From Chlorobium sp. N1 (GTDB taxonomy: Bacteria; Bacteroidota; Chlorobiia; Chlorobiales; Chlorobiaceae): 64,000 nucleotides of DNA. This document shows, piece by piece, positions 7,888 through 17,039 of this stretch (position 1 is the stretch's first letter; every line of letters begins with the position of its first letter). The notes below the pieces were generated by a model, which ran no database searches, had not been told where the DNA came from, and saw only the letters and a program-made list of their open reading frames with translations. The DNA lies in NCBI RefSeq assembly GCF_004332115.1, contig NZ_SJPA01000002.1, forward strand, positions 248,001 through 312,000. Direction: 5' to 3'. The position numbers and the translations under genes were made by a program.

Positions 7888-8907
7888 ATGAACGACATTG
7901 AGCTACTGAAACAGAACCACAGGGCCAACGAACTGATCTTCAAGGGACTTGTCGAGTTCGGATGTTTCAAGGCCGCCCTGGAACTCGACCTCTTCTCCCT
8001 CCTTGCAGGCGGAGCGAAGGACACTGCAACCCTGGCAACCGAAGCCGGCGCCGTTCCCCCGAGGCTCGGCATGCTTCTCGAGGCGCTCCGCCAGATCGGC
8101 GTCACGACGGAAGAGGACGGAAAATGGGACCTGACCCCCATGGCCAAAGCCATGTTCGTCCCCCAGGCCGACCAGCCGAACATGTACATGGTGCCGGTCG
8201 CCAAGGCGATGGCGCACCTGGCCGACAGCTTCTACCTGAAAATGGCCGATGCGGTCAAGGGCAAGCTCGACTTCAAGGGCGAGGTTCCCTATCCGCCGGT
8301 CACCCGCGAGGACAACTGGTACTTCGAGGAGATCCACCGCAGCAACGCCCACTTCGCCATCAAGCTCCTGCTTGAAGAGGCGCGGCTCGAGGGCACCAAG
8401 ACCCTCGTCGACGTCGGCGGCGGCATCGGCGACATCTCCGCCGCCCTCCTCAAGAAGTTCCCGCAGCTCGACTCCACCATCCTCAACCTCCCCGGCGCAA
8501 TCGGCCTCGTCGACGAGAACGCAACGGCGCAGGGCGTCGAGGGACGCCTGCGCGGTGCCGCCGTGGACATCTACAAGGAGGCCTACCCGGCCGCCGATGC
8601 CGTCATGTTCTGCCGCATCCTCTACTCGGCCAACGAGCAGCTCACCGAGATGATGTGCAAAAAGGCCTACGATGCTGTTCCGGCCGGCGGCAAGGTCATC
8701 ATCCTCGACATGATCGTCGACGACCAGGAGAATCCGAACTTCGACTACCTGAGCCACTACATCCTCGGCGCAGGCATGCCGTTCTCGGTGCTCGGCTTCA
8801 AGTCGCAGGAGGCCTACCGCCAGATCCTCGAGTCGATCGGATTCAAGGATGTGCGCATGGTCCGCAAGTACGACCACCTGCTCTGCGAAGCGGTCAAGCC
8901 GGCCTGA
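7888..8907 (+). CDS. bchU: Bacteriochlorophyllide C-20 methyltransferase
   Basis: SAM-dependent methyltransferase of chlorosome pigment synthesis; it adds the C-20 methyl group that distinguishes bacteriochlorophyll c (or e) from d. The 339-residue protein resembles my memory of Chlorobaculum tepidum BchU across its whole length: N-terminal dimerisation domain (HRANELxFKGL near residue 11; ELDLFS), PYPPVTREDN, EEIHRSNAxFAIKLLLEEA, the SAM-binding DVGGGIGDIS near residues 175-184, FCRILYSANEQ and the SHYILGAGMPFSVLGFK block near the active site. The frame is intact, so the strain should be able to make the C-20-methylated pigment. Plant-type O-methyltransferase fold; confusion with CrtF is unlikely given the near-full-length likeness. 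Confidence 0.9.
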   Translation: MNDIELLKQNHRANELIFKGLVEFGCFKAALELDLFSLLAGGAKDTATLATEAGAVPPRLGMLLEALRQIGVTTEEDGKWDLTPMAKAMFVPQADQPNMYMVPVAKAMAHLADSFYLKMADAVKGKLDFKGEVPYPPVTREDNWYFEEIHRSNAHFAIKLLLEEARLEGTKTLVDVGGGIGDISAALLKKFPQLDSTILNLPGAIGLVDENATAQGVEGRLRGAAVDIYKEAYPAADAVMFCRILYSANEQLTEMMCKKAYDAVPAGGKVIILDMIVDDQENPNFDYLSHYILGAGMPFSVLGFKSQEAYRQILESIGFKDVRMVRKYDHLLCEAVKPA

Positions 8908-8938
8908 GCCGGCGGCTGAGGCAACAGGAGCAACGCCA

Positions 8939-8975
8939 AAAGCCTCCTTCCCTGACACAAGAGGGAAGGAGGCTT
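8939..8975. terminator. Bidirectional terminator between bchU and the CoA-transferase gene
   Basis: Long stem AAGCCTCCTTCCCT / AGGGAAGGAGGCTT around an 8-base loop, flanked by TTCTCATTT on the plus side and TTTTGG on the minus side. It lies between two convergent genes and can serve both. Confidence 0.8.
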
Positions 8976-9045
8976 TCTCATTTCGGGGCGTGCCCTCACC
9001 CGTACCGCCACACACCCCGGAGCGGATCCCTGGGCGATGGGCGAT

Positions 9046-10344
9046 CTAGATGCAGGCCGAAGTCTTGCTGTAGGCGCCGTAGACGGCATGCGCCTCCCGG
9101 CAGATCTCCTCGCGGAAATCCGGGTGGGCGATGCTTGCGAGCGCCTCGGCCCGCTGGCGGAGGCTCTTGCCGTGCAGGTTGACGATGCCATACTCCGTCA
9201 CCACGTACTGCACGTGGGCCCGGGTCGTCACGACTCCCGCTCCGGGATGGAGGCGGGGGACGATGCGCGACAGTCCCTTGCGGGTCGTCGAAGGCAGGGC
9301 GATGATCGGTTTGCCTCCCTCGGAGAGCGCTGCCCCCCTGATGAAGTCCATCTGGCCGCCGACGCCGGAGAAATGCTTCTGGCCGATGGAGTCGGCGCAG
9401 ACCTGGCCGCTCATGTCGATCTCGATGGCGCTGTTGATGGCCGTCACCTTCGGGTTCTTGCGGATCTCCCGGGTATCGTTGACATAGTCGGACGGGAACA
9501 TCTCGACAAGCGGGTTGTCGTCGACGAAGTCGTAGAGGCGCCGGGTGCCGACAAGGAAGCTGGCCACGATGATGTCGGGATGGGTCTTCTTCCGCGAACC
9601 GTTGATGACCCCCTTCTCGACCAGGTCGACAACGCCGTCGGAGAACATCTCCGAGTGGATGCCGAGATCGCGGTGGCCGCTGAGGGCGGCAAGTGCGGCG
9701 TCCGGGATGGCGCCGATACCCATCTGCAGGGTGGCGCCGTCCTCGACGATGCCGGCAATGTGGCGGCCGATCTGCAGCTCGATCTCGGTCAGCTCGTGCT
9801 GGGGGGTCTCCGGCAGCGGGTCGTCGACCTCGACCATCGCATCTATCTTGCCGACATGCAGCATCCCCTCGCCGTGCGTTCGCGGCATGTTCGGGTTGAT
9901 CTGGGCGATCACCAGCTTTGCGGCGTGGACGGCGGCCAGCGCGGAATCGACCGAAACGCCGAGGGAACAGAAGCCGTGGCGATCGGGGGGCGAGACGTGA
10001 ACGAGGGCGACATCGAGCGGCAGCACGCCGTTCATGAAGAGCGACGGAACATCGCTGAGGAAGACGGGAATGGCGTCGGCGTCGCCGTGCTGGACGGCTG
10101 AGCGGACGTTGCGGCCGACGAAGAGCGAGTTCAGGCGGAAGCTCTCGCGGTATTCGGGACGGACGTAGGCAGCCTCCCCTTCCGTGTGGAGGCTGACGAT
10201 CTCCACGTCCCTCAGTTCAGGAGCCCTCGACACCATGGCGTCGATGAGCCGCTGCGGGGTCGCCGCAGCGGTATGGAGAAAAACGCGGTCGCCGGACTTG
10301 ATCCGCGATACCGCCTCCTCGGCGGAAAAGATACGGTGCTTCAT
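9046..10344 (-). CDS. Acetyl-CoA hydrolase/transferase family protein (CoA-transferase)
   Basis: Family I/Cat1-type CoA-transferase of 432 residues. Visible family blocks are GIGAIPDAALAAL, the catalytic-Glu segment LGIHSEMFSDG, and near the C-terminus VVTEYGIVNLHGKSLRQRAEAL followed by IAHPDF. Such enzymes exchange CoA between acyl groups such as acetate, succinate, butyrate or 4-hydroxybutyrate; substrate cannot be assigned. ATG 10344 was chosen because the protein aligns with the family from there, although the frame stays open to 10632 through the end of ftsZ. It begins 31 bases after the ftsZ stop on the same strand and may be read through from it. Confidence 0.85.
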   Translation of the reverse strand: MKHRIFSAEEAVSRIKSGDRVFLHTAAATPQRLIDAMVSRAPELRDVEIVSLHTEGEAAYVRPEYRESFRLNSLFVGRNVRSAVQHGDADAIPVFLSDVPSLFMNGVLPLDVALVHVSPPDRHGFCSLGVSVDSALAAVHAAKLVIAQINPNMPRTHGEGMLHVGKIDAMVEVDDPLPETPQHELTEIELQIGRHIAGIVEDGATLQMGIGAIPDAALAALSGHRDLGIHSEMFSDGVVDLVEKGVINGSRKKTHPDIIVASFLVGTRRLYDFVDDNPLVEMFPSDYVNDTREIRKNPKVTAINSAIEIDMSGQVCADSIGQKHFSGVGGQMDFIRGAALSEGGKPIIALPSTTRKGLSRIVPRLHPGAGVVTTRAHVQYVVTEYGIVNLHGKSLRQRAEALASIAHPDFREEICREAHAVYGAYSKTSACI

Positions 10345-10375
10345 CGTACAGAACTGTCTGCCGGAAATGTCCCTG

Positions 10376-11686
10376 TCAGATCCCCTTGTTTGTTCGGCGA
10401 AGATAGGCCGGAAGATCTGACTGACCTTTCTGAATTGTATCTTCATGCGATCCACTGCCTCCTGCCGGGATGCGGCCGAAGCCGCCGCCCGGACTCTCTG
10501 CACTGCGGCCGGGCGCATCGTAGGGCCCGGCGATGCGGATGTTCCTCCGGATGTATGCCGGAACACGGAGGTCGTCCTCCTGGCGCTCCGCCGACGATCC
10601 CTGCTGGGTTGCGTAGGGGAGATGCTGCACACGGGTCGGGCGCGACTGCGCAGGACGGAGGCCCGACGTTCCGGTCACGGGCTCCTCGCGCTCGCGGGGC
10701 TTCGGCTGCTCCTGCTCCATGCGCCTGAAGCCCGTGACGATGACCGTCACCCGCACCTCGCCGCCGACGAGCGGCTCGTCGACGTAGCCGTTGATGATCT
10801 TGGCTTCCGCGCCGGCCTGCTCGGCAATGAAGCTCATCGCCTCGGACAGGTCCCGCATGCTCACCTCTCCGGTGACATTGACCAGCACCCCCTTCGAGCC
10901 CTTGATCGAGATCCCCTCGAGCAGCGGGCTGCCGAGCGCATCGGAAGCCGCCTTCAGGGCGCAGCGCTCGCCGGCCGCCGCCGCAGATCCCATGACCGCG
11001 TCGCCGGCCCCCGACATGACGCTGCGCACGTCGGCGAAATCGACGTTGACGTGGCCGTGGCTCGTGATGATGTCGGCAATACCCTTGGCCGCGCGGTACA
11101 GAACGTCGTTGGCCATATTGTAGGCCTCGGTGGCGCTGACCCCCTCCTCGGCGATGCTGAGGATCTTCTCGTTCTCGACGATGATGAGGGTATCGATGTA
11201 CTTGCGCAGTTCGGCGATGCCGCCGTCGGCGATGCGGGCCTTCACCTCCCCCTCGAACCCGAACGGGCGGGTGACCACGCCGATCGAGAGGATGCCCATG
11301 TTGCGGGCGATGGAGGCGATGACCGGAGCGGCGCCGGTTCCGGTGCCCTTGCCCATGCCGGCGGTGATGAAGACCATGTCGGCCCCCTCGAGCTGTGCGG
11401 CGATGAGGTCGCGGTCGTCTTCGGCCGCCTGCCGGCCCTGCGCCGGATCGGCCCCAGCTCCGAGCCCGCCGGTGGCCCGCCGGCCGATCTGGACCCTCAG
11501 CGGGGCCTTGGAGTTGAGAAGCGCCTGGCGGTCGGTGTTCATCACGATGTACTCGACGCCGCTGATCTTGCGGTCGATCATGTTGTTCACGGCGTTGCCG
11601 CCGCAGCCGCCGACGCCGACGATCCTGATCGTGACGCCCTTGCTCTGGTCGCTGTCGAACAGCCCCGGATCGAGTTCAAATGCCAT
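10376..11686 (-). CDS. ftsZ: Cell division protein FtsZ
   Basis: Tubulin-like GTPase that builds the division ring. 436 residues: GTPase core to about residue 325, T7 loop NVDFADV (214-220) that completes the neighbour's active site, then a variable linker. Two oddities. The tubulin signature, normally GGGTGTG, reads GKGTGTG (Lys113 in GMGKGTGTG, 110-118). The tail has two copies of the FtsA/ZipA-binding type peptide, PAYIRR (376-381) and PAYLRR (426-431), instead of one. It follows ftsA by 40 bases and closes the dcw cluster. Confidence 0.97.
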   Translation of the reverse strand: MAFELDPGLFDSDQSKGVTIRIVGVGGCGGNAVNNMIDRKISGVEYIVMNTDRQALLNSKAPLRVQIGRRATGGLGAGADPAQGRQAAEDDRDLIAAQLEGADMVFITAGMGKGTGTGAAPVIASIARNMGILSIGVVTRPFGFEGEVKARIADGGIAELRKYIDTLIIVENEKILSIAEEGVSATEAYNMANDVLYRAAKGIADIITSHGHVNVDFADVRSVMSGAGDAVMGSAAAAGERCALKAASDALGSPLLEGISIKGSKGVLVNVTGEVSMRDLSEAMSFIAEQAGAEAKIINGYVDEPLVGGEVRVTVIVTGFRRMEQEQPKPREREEPVTGTSGLRPAQSRPTRVQHLPYATQQGSSAERQEDDLRVPAYIRRNIRIAGPYDAPGRSAESPGGGFGRIPAGGSGSHEDTIQKGQSDLPAYLRRTNKGI

Positions 11687-11726
11687 TATACCCTGTCTCC
11701 TCCTGTTTCATGTGCCGCCGTCCCCG

Positions 11727-13040
11727 TCATAGCGCCTCCCAGAACTTCTTGAACCTGTTCTGGATTTTCTGCCAGGCCCCCTCGACCTCCGGCTCCGGCT
11801 CCGATTCGGGCTTCTGCGCCTGCGGCGATGCCGGGCCGCCGGCCGGCTTCGCCTCCGTGTCGGAAGCGGAGGCGGGCTCAACCCTCATGGCGTGCTCGAA
11901 GGCGTACCCGACAAGACCCGTGACGGTCGCATAGATGGGGCTGTCGACGGCACCGCGGATGCCGCCCGAGACCCCTTCGGGGCAGCCGGTGCGGACGTCG
12001 AGGCCGAGGATGCGGGAGGCCAGCGTCTCGGTCCCCTTCAGGAGCGACCCGCCACCGGTGATGATCGCCCCGGCGTTCAGGCTGTCGTACAGGCCAGACT
12101 GCTTGAGCGAATCGCGCACCATCTCGAAGATCTCCGTCATGCGGGCCTCGATGATCAGGGTCAGCGAACTCTTCGGGAAGTATTTCCGCGGACGACCCTC
12201 GATACCCTCCACCACCAGCTCCTCCTCCTCTCCGCATTCGGAGGCGCAGGCGCAGCCGTGGGCGAGCTTCATCTCCTCGGCAATGCCGTGGAGGGTCTTG
12301 ACGCCGTAGGCGATGTCGCCGGTGACATCGCTGGCCGCGACCCTGATGACGTCGGAATGATGGATCGCGCCGTCGAGGTAGACGGCGACCTCGGTGGTGC
12401 CCCCGCCGATATCGATGACGGCCACGCCGCTCCTGCGCTCGCTCTCGCGCATGACGGCACGACCCGAGGCGAGCGGCTCGAAGGTGATGCTGCCGACCAC
12501 CAGACCCGCTTTCTCGACGCACTGGCGGATGTTGCGGATCTTCGTCTTCTGGCCGACCACGATGCAGGCGCTTCCCTTCATGGTGGTGCCGGCCATGCCG
12601 ATGGGATCCGGCAGTCCCTCCTGGTCGTCGACGGTGAAGGACTGCGGGATGACGTGGATGATCTCGTTGTCGATGTCGAGGTAGCGGATGTTCGAACGGG
12701 CCTTCTCGAGGAAGCGCCGCACGTCCGACTCGGTGACGACGCCGCTCTGGTTGATGCTGATCTCGGAGGTGCTGGGGATGCAGTGGACGTGGGTTCCGGA
12801 GATTCCGACGTTCACGCTGCCGATACGGATCGAGGACTCCCGCTCTGCATCGGCGACGGCGGCGCGGATGGCCTCGACCGTCTTGTTGATGTTGACGACA
12901 GTAGCCCGCTGAAGCCCGTCGGAAGCAGCCAGGCCGCGGCCAAGGAGGTTGAGCTTCCCCCTCGCATCCTGCTCTGCGACCACGACGCACACCTTGGTTG
13001 TCCCTATGTCGAGACCGACGGCAATATCGCTTTTGGGCAT
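11727..13040 (-). CDS. ftsA: Cell division protein FtsA
   Basis: Actin-like ATPase that tethers FtsZ to the membrane. The 437-residue protein has the phosphate loops GLDIGTTKV (N-terminus) and VIDIGGGTTEVAV, the adenosine motif TGGGSLLKG, and an Ala/Pro/Glu-rich linker ending in an amphipathic C-terminal helix (WQKIQNRFKKFWEAL) that serves as the membrane-targeting sequence. A Cys- and Glu-rich loop (CACASECGEEEE) is inserted after the second phosphate loop. ATG 13040 is preceded by GGAAAAG; the in-frame ATG at 13058 has none. Gap to ftsQ 24 bases, to ftsZ 40. Confidence 0.96.
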   Translation of the reverse strand: MPKSDIAVGLDIGTTKVCVVVAEQDARGKLNLLGRGLAASDGLQRATVVNINKTVEAIRAAVADAERESSIRIGSVNVGISGTHVHCIPSTSEISINQSGVVTESDVRRFLEKARSNIRYLDIDNEIIHVIPQSFTVDDQEGLPDPIGMAGTTMKGSACIVVGQKTKIRNIRQCVEKAGLVVGSITFEPLASGRAVMRESERRSGVAVIDIGGGTTEVAVYLDGAIHHSDVIRVAASDVTGDIAYGVKTLHGIAEEMKLAHGCACASECGEEEELVVEGIEGRPRKYFPKSSLTLIIEARMTEIFEMVRDSLKQSGLYDSLNAGAIITGGGSLLKGTETLASRILGLDVRTGCPEGVSGGIRGAVDSPIYATVTGLVGYAFEHAMRVEPASASDTEAKPAGGPASPQAQKPESEPEPEVEGAWQKIQNRFKKFWEAL

Positions 13041-13064
13041 TGTGTCTTTTCCATGCATGAGATT

Positions 13065-13910
13065 CTACGGGGAGGCTTCCGGGGGAGCTCCGCCGGACGG
13101 GGGATCTGTAGTGAACACACGGTCCTGGAACCGCAAATCGACCGTCTCGTACCTACCAAAACCTTTCTTCGAAACAACCTGTCGCCAGAATATCTCGAAT
13201 TTTTCCAACTTTTCCTTGAGCGCCCCGCCGTTGCCGACAATAAAACGGGCCGGATCCCCGGCGACCGTGAAATAACTCTTCCCTCCCCTGTCGAAATGGA
13301 AGCTGCGGACCAGCAGTGCGGCGTGGCGGGTGGAGTCCAGCGCATCGACGAAATGCCTGACGATCTTCTCCGAACCGGCGTCGATCCTGCCGAACCCCTG
13401 CTTCACCGGCAGGACCGTCCCGACCCCCGTCACCCTGAGCAGTCCCCTGAAGCGCGTTCCCTCGAGCATCCTGCGGGGCATCAGCGCCCCGCCGCGGTCT
13501 ATGGCCAGCTCCTCGCCATCGATCCGGGTGAAGGCCATCGGGCGGCGCTCCCGGAGCGTGATGCGCAGGATCCCGTTCATCTCCCGGCCGACCACGGCGT
13601 CCTTCACCCAGGGTATCGAAGCGACCCTCCCGGCCACCTCTGCGGTATCGACACCATCCATCGGGCGGCCGATCCAGCGCGAAAGGGCGGAGCGGACGTC
13701 CCCGCCGGCAACGATGTCGGTTCCCTCCACCACGATGGTGCGGACCCTCACCCCCTCCTTCCACGACGAGGCGCTTTTCCAGAGCCACCCGAGCAGGATG
13801 AGGACCGGAATGAACACCAGAAGAAACGCCGTTCCGCCTCCTCCCTTCCCGGGAGCGGGAGCCGCCGCGCCGGCAGCTCCGGAAGCGCTCTCTTTGGGGG
13901 AATCAGTCAT
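13065..13910 (-). CDS. ftsQ: Cell division protein FtsQ
   Basis: Bitopic divisome protein that links FtsB/FtsL to the septal synthase. From ATG 13910 the 281-residue product has a short Ala/Gly-rich cytoplasmic tail, one membrane helix (about 28-46), a POTRA domain (VRVRTIVVEGTDIVAGGDVRSAL) and the FtsQ beta domain with the WVKDAVVGREMNGILRITLRER segment. The longer frame begins with TTG at 13976 and overlaps murB, so the internal ATG is preferred although no clear ribosome site is seen. Fits its slot between murB-like and ftsA. Confidence 0.87.
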   Translation of the reverse strand: MTDSPKESASGAAGAAAPAPGKGGGGTAFLLVFIPVLILLGWLWKSASSWKEGVRVRTIVVEGTDIVAGGDVRSALSRWIGRPMDGVDTAEVAGRVASIPWVKDAVVGREMNGILRITLRERRPMAFTRIDGEELAIDRGGALMPRRMLEGTRFRGLLRVTGVGTVLPVKQGFGRIDAGSEKIVRHFVDALDSTRHAALLVRSFHFDRGGKSYFTVAGDPARFIVGNGGALKEKLEKFEIFWRQVVSKKGFGRYETVDLRFQDRVFTTDPPSGGAPPEASP

Positions 13911-13959
13911 AAGAAACGACAGTTTCGTTGTTATTACAACAGCTCTCTGAAATAAATCT

Positions 13960-14505
13960 TCACGACTTGTGGCCAAGGCGGAAGGCGACGGAAAGAATCA
14001 CTTCGCCCTGCCCCATCCCGTCGGGTTTCACCCGGCGCGCCTCGCCGTTGCGGAACAGCTCCAGCCACTCGACCTGCCCGAAAAGCCCGGAGCAGTAGGA
14101 GCAGCACCGCATGCTGAGCGCCCCGCCGAGGCTCCCGTCGGCGTGGCCTTCGGGGGCATGTTCCTTCAGGCCGAGTTCGGGGTGCAGATCAGCGAGGCGG
14201 GTTGCGGCTCCGGCGACGAGGCGGCCTCCCGAAAACGAGATGCCCTGCAGCGCCCGGTGCGAGAGGATGACGGCGCCGCGGTACCCGGCGCCTCCGTCGT
14301 CCAGACGCGATCCGCTGCCGACCACCATGACCGGCTGCGAACGCTGCTGGAAAAAGAGCAGGCTCCGGCAGAAGTCCTCCCGAGCCTCGGGAATGACAAG
14401 AAAGTCCGCCGGCCCTCCACGGCGGGCCACCGTATGGGAGGCGAGGGGCTCGCCGATGTGCAGGTCCCCCCTGATATGCTGCTGCATCTCCTTAATTGCC
14501 AGCAT
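13960..14505 (-). CDS. Truncated MurB-like FAD-binding protein
   Basis: 181-residue protein in the murB slot of the dcw cluster. It keeps the outline of the MurB FAD-binding domain: [17 protein letters not shown] (23-39), [20 protein letters not shown] (61-80, cf. GGGSNLLVxDDGFxGVVI) and DGSLGGAL (123-130, cf. GTVGGAV), ending [10 protein letters not shown]. The C-terminal substrate-binding domain that holds the catalytic Ser and Glu in MurB (about 120 residues) is absent, the SN of the FAD loop is SR, and the usual NAGAYG is RCCSYC. It overlaps the murC stop by 14 bases. Either a degenerate paralogue or a protein with another role; it is unlikely to reduce enolpyruvyl-UDP-GlcNAc by itself. 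Confidence 0.7.
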   Translation of the reverse strand: MLAIKEMQQHIRGDLHIGEPLASHTVARRGGPADFLVIPEAREDFCRSLLFFQQRSQPVMVVGSGSRLDDGGAGYRGAVILSHRALQGISFSGGRLVAGAATRLADLHPELGLKEHAPEGHADGSLGGALSMRCCSYCSGLFGQVEWLELFRNGEARRVKPDGMGQGEVILSVAFRLGHKS

Positions 14506-15913
14506 CTTCCTCCCCGCCGGAGAACCGGCCTGCGATACGGGTTGCAAGGGCGGTGATGTCGCCGGCACCCATGAAGAGCAGGATGGTCCCGCCGGGGGCC
14601 GGAGCCGCTCCCTCACGGAGCACCGCCTCCTCCAGCAGTTCGCGCTCCGCCAGATACTCGACCTGCCGACCGCCTGCCCTGCGAACCGCTTCGGCCACCG
14701 TCGAGCCGTCGACTTCGGGGAAGTCCGCCTGTTTCTCGCGTGAGGGGTAGATGGCCGAAATATAGACGCTGTCGGCGCGCGAGAGCGCCCAGCCGTACTC
14801 GTCGGCGAACTCCCGGGTGCGCGAGAAGAGGTGCGGCTGGAAGACGGCCACGACCCGGGCTTCCGGCCAGCCGCTCCGGGCGGCCTTCACGGTGGCCTTC
14901 ACCTCGGAGGGGTGGTGGGCATAGTCGTCGACGACCAGGAGCCCCCCGGCTCCGCGGTACTTCACCTGGAAACGCCGGCGCATGCCGCTGTATCGGCCGA
15001 GCCCGAGAATGAGCCGTTCCGGATCCAGGCCGAGCTCGAGGCCGGTGGCGAAGGCCGAGAGGGCGTTCAGGACGTTGTGGCGTCCGGGCACCCCGAGCCG
15101 CACGCCGGGATAGGCGGTACCGAAGGCGGTGAGGGTGAAGGTGGCGCTGCCGTGGTCCATTTCGATGTCGGAGGCCGTAACGTCCGCCGGCTCCTCGATG
15201 CCGACGGTGGTGATGCGGCGGTTCAGCGAGCCGACGATCCTGCGGATCTCGGGCCAGTCGACCGAGCAGATCACGCGGCCGTAGAAGGGAACCTTGTCGG
15301 CGAACTCGATGAAGCATCGCTTCAGTTCCTCAAGGGTGCCGTAGGTGTCCATGTGTTCCGACTCGAGGCTGTTGAGCACCGCGATGGTGGGGGTCAGCTT
15401 GAGGAACGCGCGGTCGTACTCGTCGGCCTCGATGACCATGTAGCGGCCCTCGCCGACGACCGTGCTCCCCTTCAGGTAGTCGGAGACTCCGCCGATCATC
15501 ACCGTGGGGGACTCCCCGGCCTCCATCAGCATCGTGGCGATCATCGCCGTGGTGGTGGTCTTGCCGTGGGTTCCGGCCACGCAGATGCCCGACTTGTAGC
15601 GCATCAGCTCGCCGAGCATCTCGTCGCGCTTGACGACGGGGATGCCCTCCTTCATCGCCTCCGAGATCTCGACGTTCTCGTCCGCCCTGACGGCCGAGGA
15701 GTAGACCACCACGTCGCAGCCGGAGACGTTGCCGGCCTCGTGGCCGTGGTGGATCGCGGCGCCGAGCTGCCGCAGCTTCTCGGTCACCTCGCCCGCCATG
15801 AGGTCGGAGCCGCTGACGGCGAAGCCCGATTTGAGAAGGAGTTCGGCAATGGCGCTCATGCCGGCGCCGCCGATCCCGACGATGTGCACCCGTTTGGTCT
15901 TTCCAAGTTCCAT
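14492..15913 (-). CDS. murC: UDP-N-acetylmuramate--L-alanine ligase
   Basis: Mur ligase that adds L-Ala to UDP-MurNAc, the first amino acid of the peptidoglycan stem. 473 residues from ATG 15913: Rossmann start [20 protein letters not shown] loop [22 protein letters not shown] and [13 protein letters not shown] in the central domain, [12 protein letters not shown], then the C-terminal domain with [10 protein letters not shown] and FQPHLFSRT. The frame stays open 47 codons upstream but the family begins at this ATG. 28 bases separate it from murG. Confidence 0.96.
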   Translation of the reverse strand: MELGKTKRVHIVGIGGAGMSAIAELLLKSGFAVSGSDLMAGEVTEKLRQLGAAIHHGHEAGNVSGCDVVVYSSAVRADENVEISEAMKEGIPVVKRDEMLGELMRYKSGICVAGTHGKTTTTAMIATMLMEAGESPTVMIGGVSDYLKGSTVVGEGRYMVIEADEYDRAFLKLTPTIAVLNSLESEHMDTYGTLEELKRCFIEFADKVPFYGRVICSVDWPEIRRIVGSLNRRITTVGIEEPADVTASDIEMDHGSATFTLTAFGTAYPGVRLGVPGRHNVLNALSAFATGLELGLDPERLILGLGRYSGMRRRFQVKYRGAGGLLVVDDYAHHPSEVKATVKAARSGWPEARVVAVFQPHLFSRTREFADEYGWALSRADSVYISAIYPSREKQADFPEVDGSTVAEAVRRAGGRQVEYLAERELLEEAVLREGAAPAPGGTILLFMGAGDITALATRIAGRFSGGEEDAGN

Positions 15914-15941
15914 GTAGCTGTCGTTTTGTGTGTGCGTCCCG

Positions 15942-17039
15942 TTAGTGTTCTTCGGCCAGTAGGATGATGCGCTCCGCGAGCCGTCGCGCCGCATCCGGCG
16001 CCGAGAGCCTCCCGGCCTCCTCGCCCATCGAGGCAAGCCGGGCAGGATCGCCAAGCAGGGCGGCGACCCGCTCCAGAGAGGCGTCCGAGCCGAGCTCGCT
16101 GTCGTCGATCAGCAGCGCCGCCCCGGGTGTGCTGAGCGCAAGGGCGTTGTGGCGCTGGTGGTCCCCCGTCGCGTGGGGATAGGGTACGAGCACCGAAGGC
16201 TTGCAAAGGTTCGTCAGTTCGGCGATGCTCGAGGCCCCCGCACGGCAGAGCACGAGATCGGCAGCCGCGTAGGCCGAACCCATATCCTCGATGTAGGGAC
16301 CGATCCAGAGGTTCCCCGACGGCGAAGCCTCTTTGCCGATCCGCTCGTAATCGAGCACGCCGGTCTGCCAGATGAGATTCGTCCCGCAGGTCAGCCGGGC
16401 GAGCCCCCGGAGGACGGCGTTGTTGATGGAGCGCGCCCCGCGGCTCCCCCCGAAGACGAGGAGGGTCGGCAGGTCGGGATCCAGCCCTAAACGGAGGCGC
16501 GCATCCCGCGGATTTTCGGAAGCGAAGCTGCGGGCGGGGTTGCCGGTAAGGTGGACCCCGCTCTTCTTCGGGAGATGCCCCCCGGCCTCCCGGAACGCCA
16601 CGTGCACCTCCCGCGCCATGAGCGAAAGCAGGCGCGTCGTGACGCCGGGGAAGGCGTTCTGCTCCTGGACCAGGGTCTTCTTTCCGAGCAGCTGGGCGGC
16701 CAAAAGGACCGGCGCGCTGACGAAACCTCCGGTGCCGACTACGACGTCCGGCCGCTCGCGGCGGATGAGGGCGGCCGCCCTGAAGAGGGAGAGGGCGAAG
16801 TCGACGAGCACCCCGATGTTCGTCGCAAGGGCCGAAAGCGAACGGCCCCGTTTCAGGCCGCGGACCGGGATGAGGTGGAGCGGGTAGCCGAGCCGCGGCA
16901 CCTCCGTGGCCTCGATGCCCGACGGGGTGCCGGCGAAGGAGAAGCGGACGGAGGGCACCCTCTCCTTCAGCTCGGCTGCCATGGCAATGGCGGGATAGAG
17001 GTGGCCCCCGGTGCCCCCTCCTGCGAAGAGTACGTTCAT
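15942..17039 (-). CDS. murG: UDP-GlcNAc:lipid I GlcNAc transferase MurG
   Basis: Peripheral inner-membrane glycosyltransferase that converts lipid I to lipid II. 365 residues. N-terminal glycine-rich loop [29 protein letters not shown], the EQNAFPG segment that binds the acceptor, [13 protein letters not shown] at the domain interface and [11 protein letters not shown] plus [14 protein letters not shown] of the UDP-GlcNAc site. The ATG overlaps the ftsW stop by 4 bases (ATGA). A much longer in-frame open stretch upstream is only the ftsW gene read in another frame. Confidence 0.97.
   Translation of the reverse strand: MNVLFAGGGTGGHLYPAIAMAAELKERVPSVRFSFAGTPSGIEATEVPRLGYPLHLIPVRGLKRGRSLSALATNIGVLVDFALSLFRAAALIRRERPDVVVGTGGFVSAPVLLAAQLLGKKTLVQEQNAFPGVTTRLLSLMAREVHVAFREAGGHLPKKSGVHLTGNPARSFASENPRDARLRLGLDPDLPTLLVFGGSRGARSINNAVLRGLARLTCGTNLIWQTGVLDYERIGKEASPSGNLWIGPYIEDMGSAYAAADLVLCRAGASSIAELTNLCKPSVLVPYPHATGDHQRHNALALSTPGAALLIDDSELGSDASLERVAALLGDPARLASMGEEAGRLSAPDAARRLAERIILLAEEH

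Noticed and set aside
7888-8907. CrtF-type hydroxyneurosporene O-methyltransferase
   Set aside because: Shares the fold, but blocks across the whole length match BchU as I remember it, so BchU is the better name.
10345-10632. N-terminal extension of the CoA-transferase
   Set aside because: Overlaps the end of ftsZ in another frame, reads as low-complexity Arg/Ser/Ala, and the family begins at ATG 10344.
11892-13955. 687-codon plus-strand open frame
   Set aside because: Lies antisense to ftsQ and ftsA, low-complexity Asp/Gly/Leu-rich translation without any domain; an artefact of high third-position GC.
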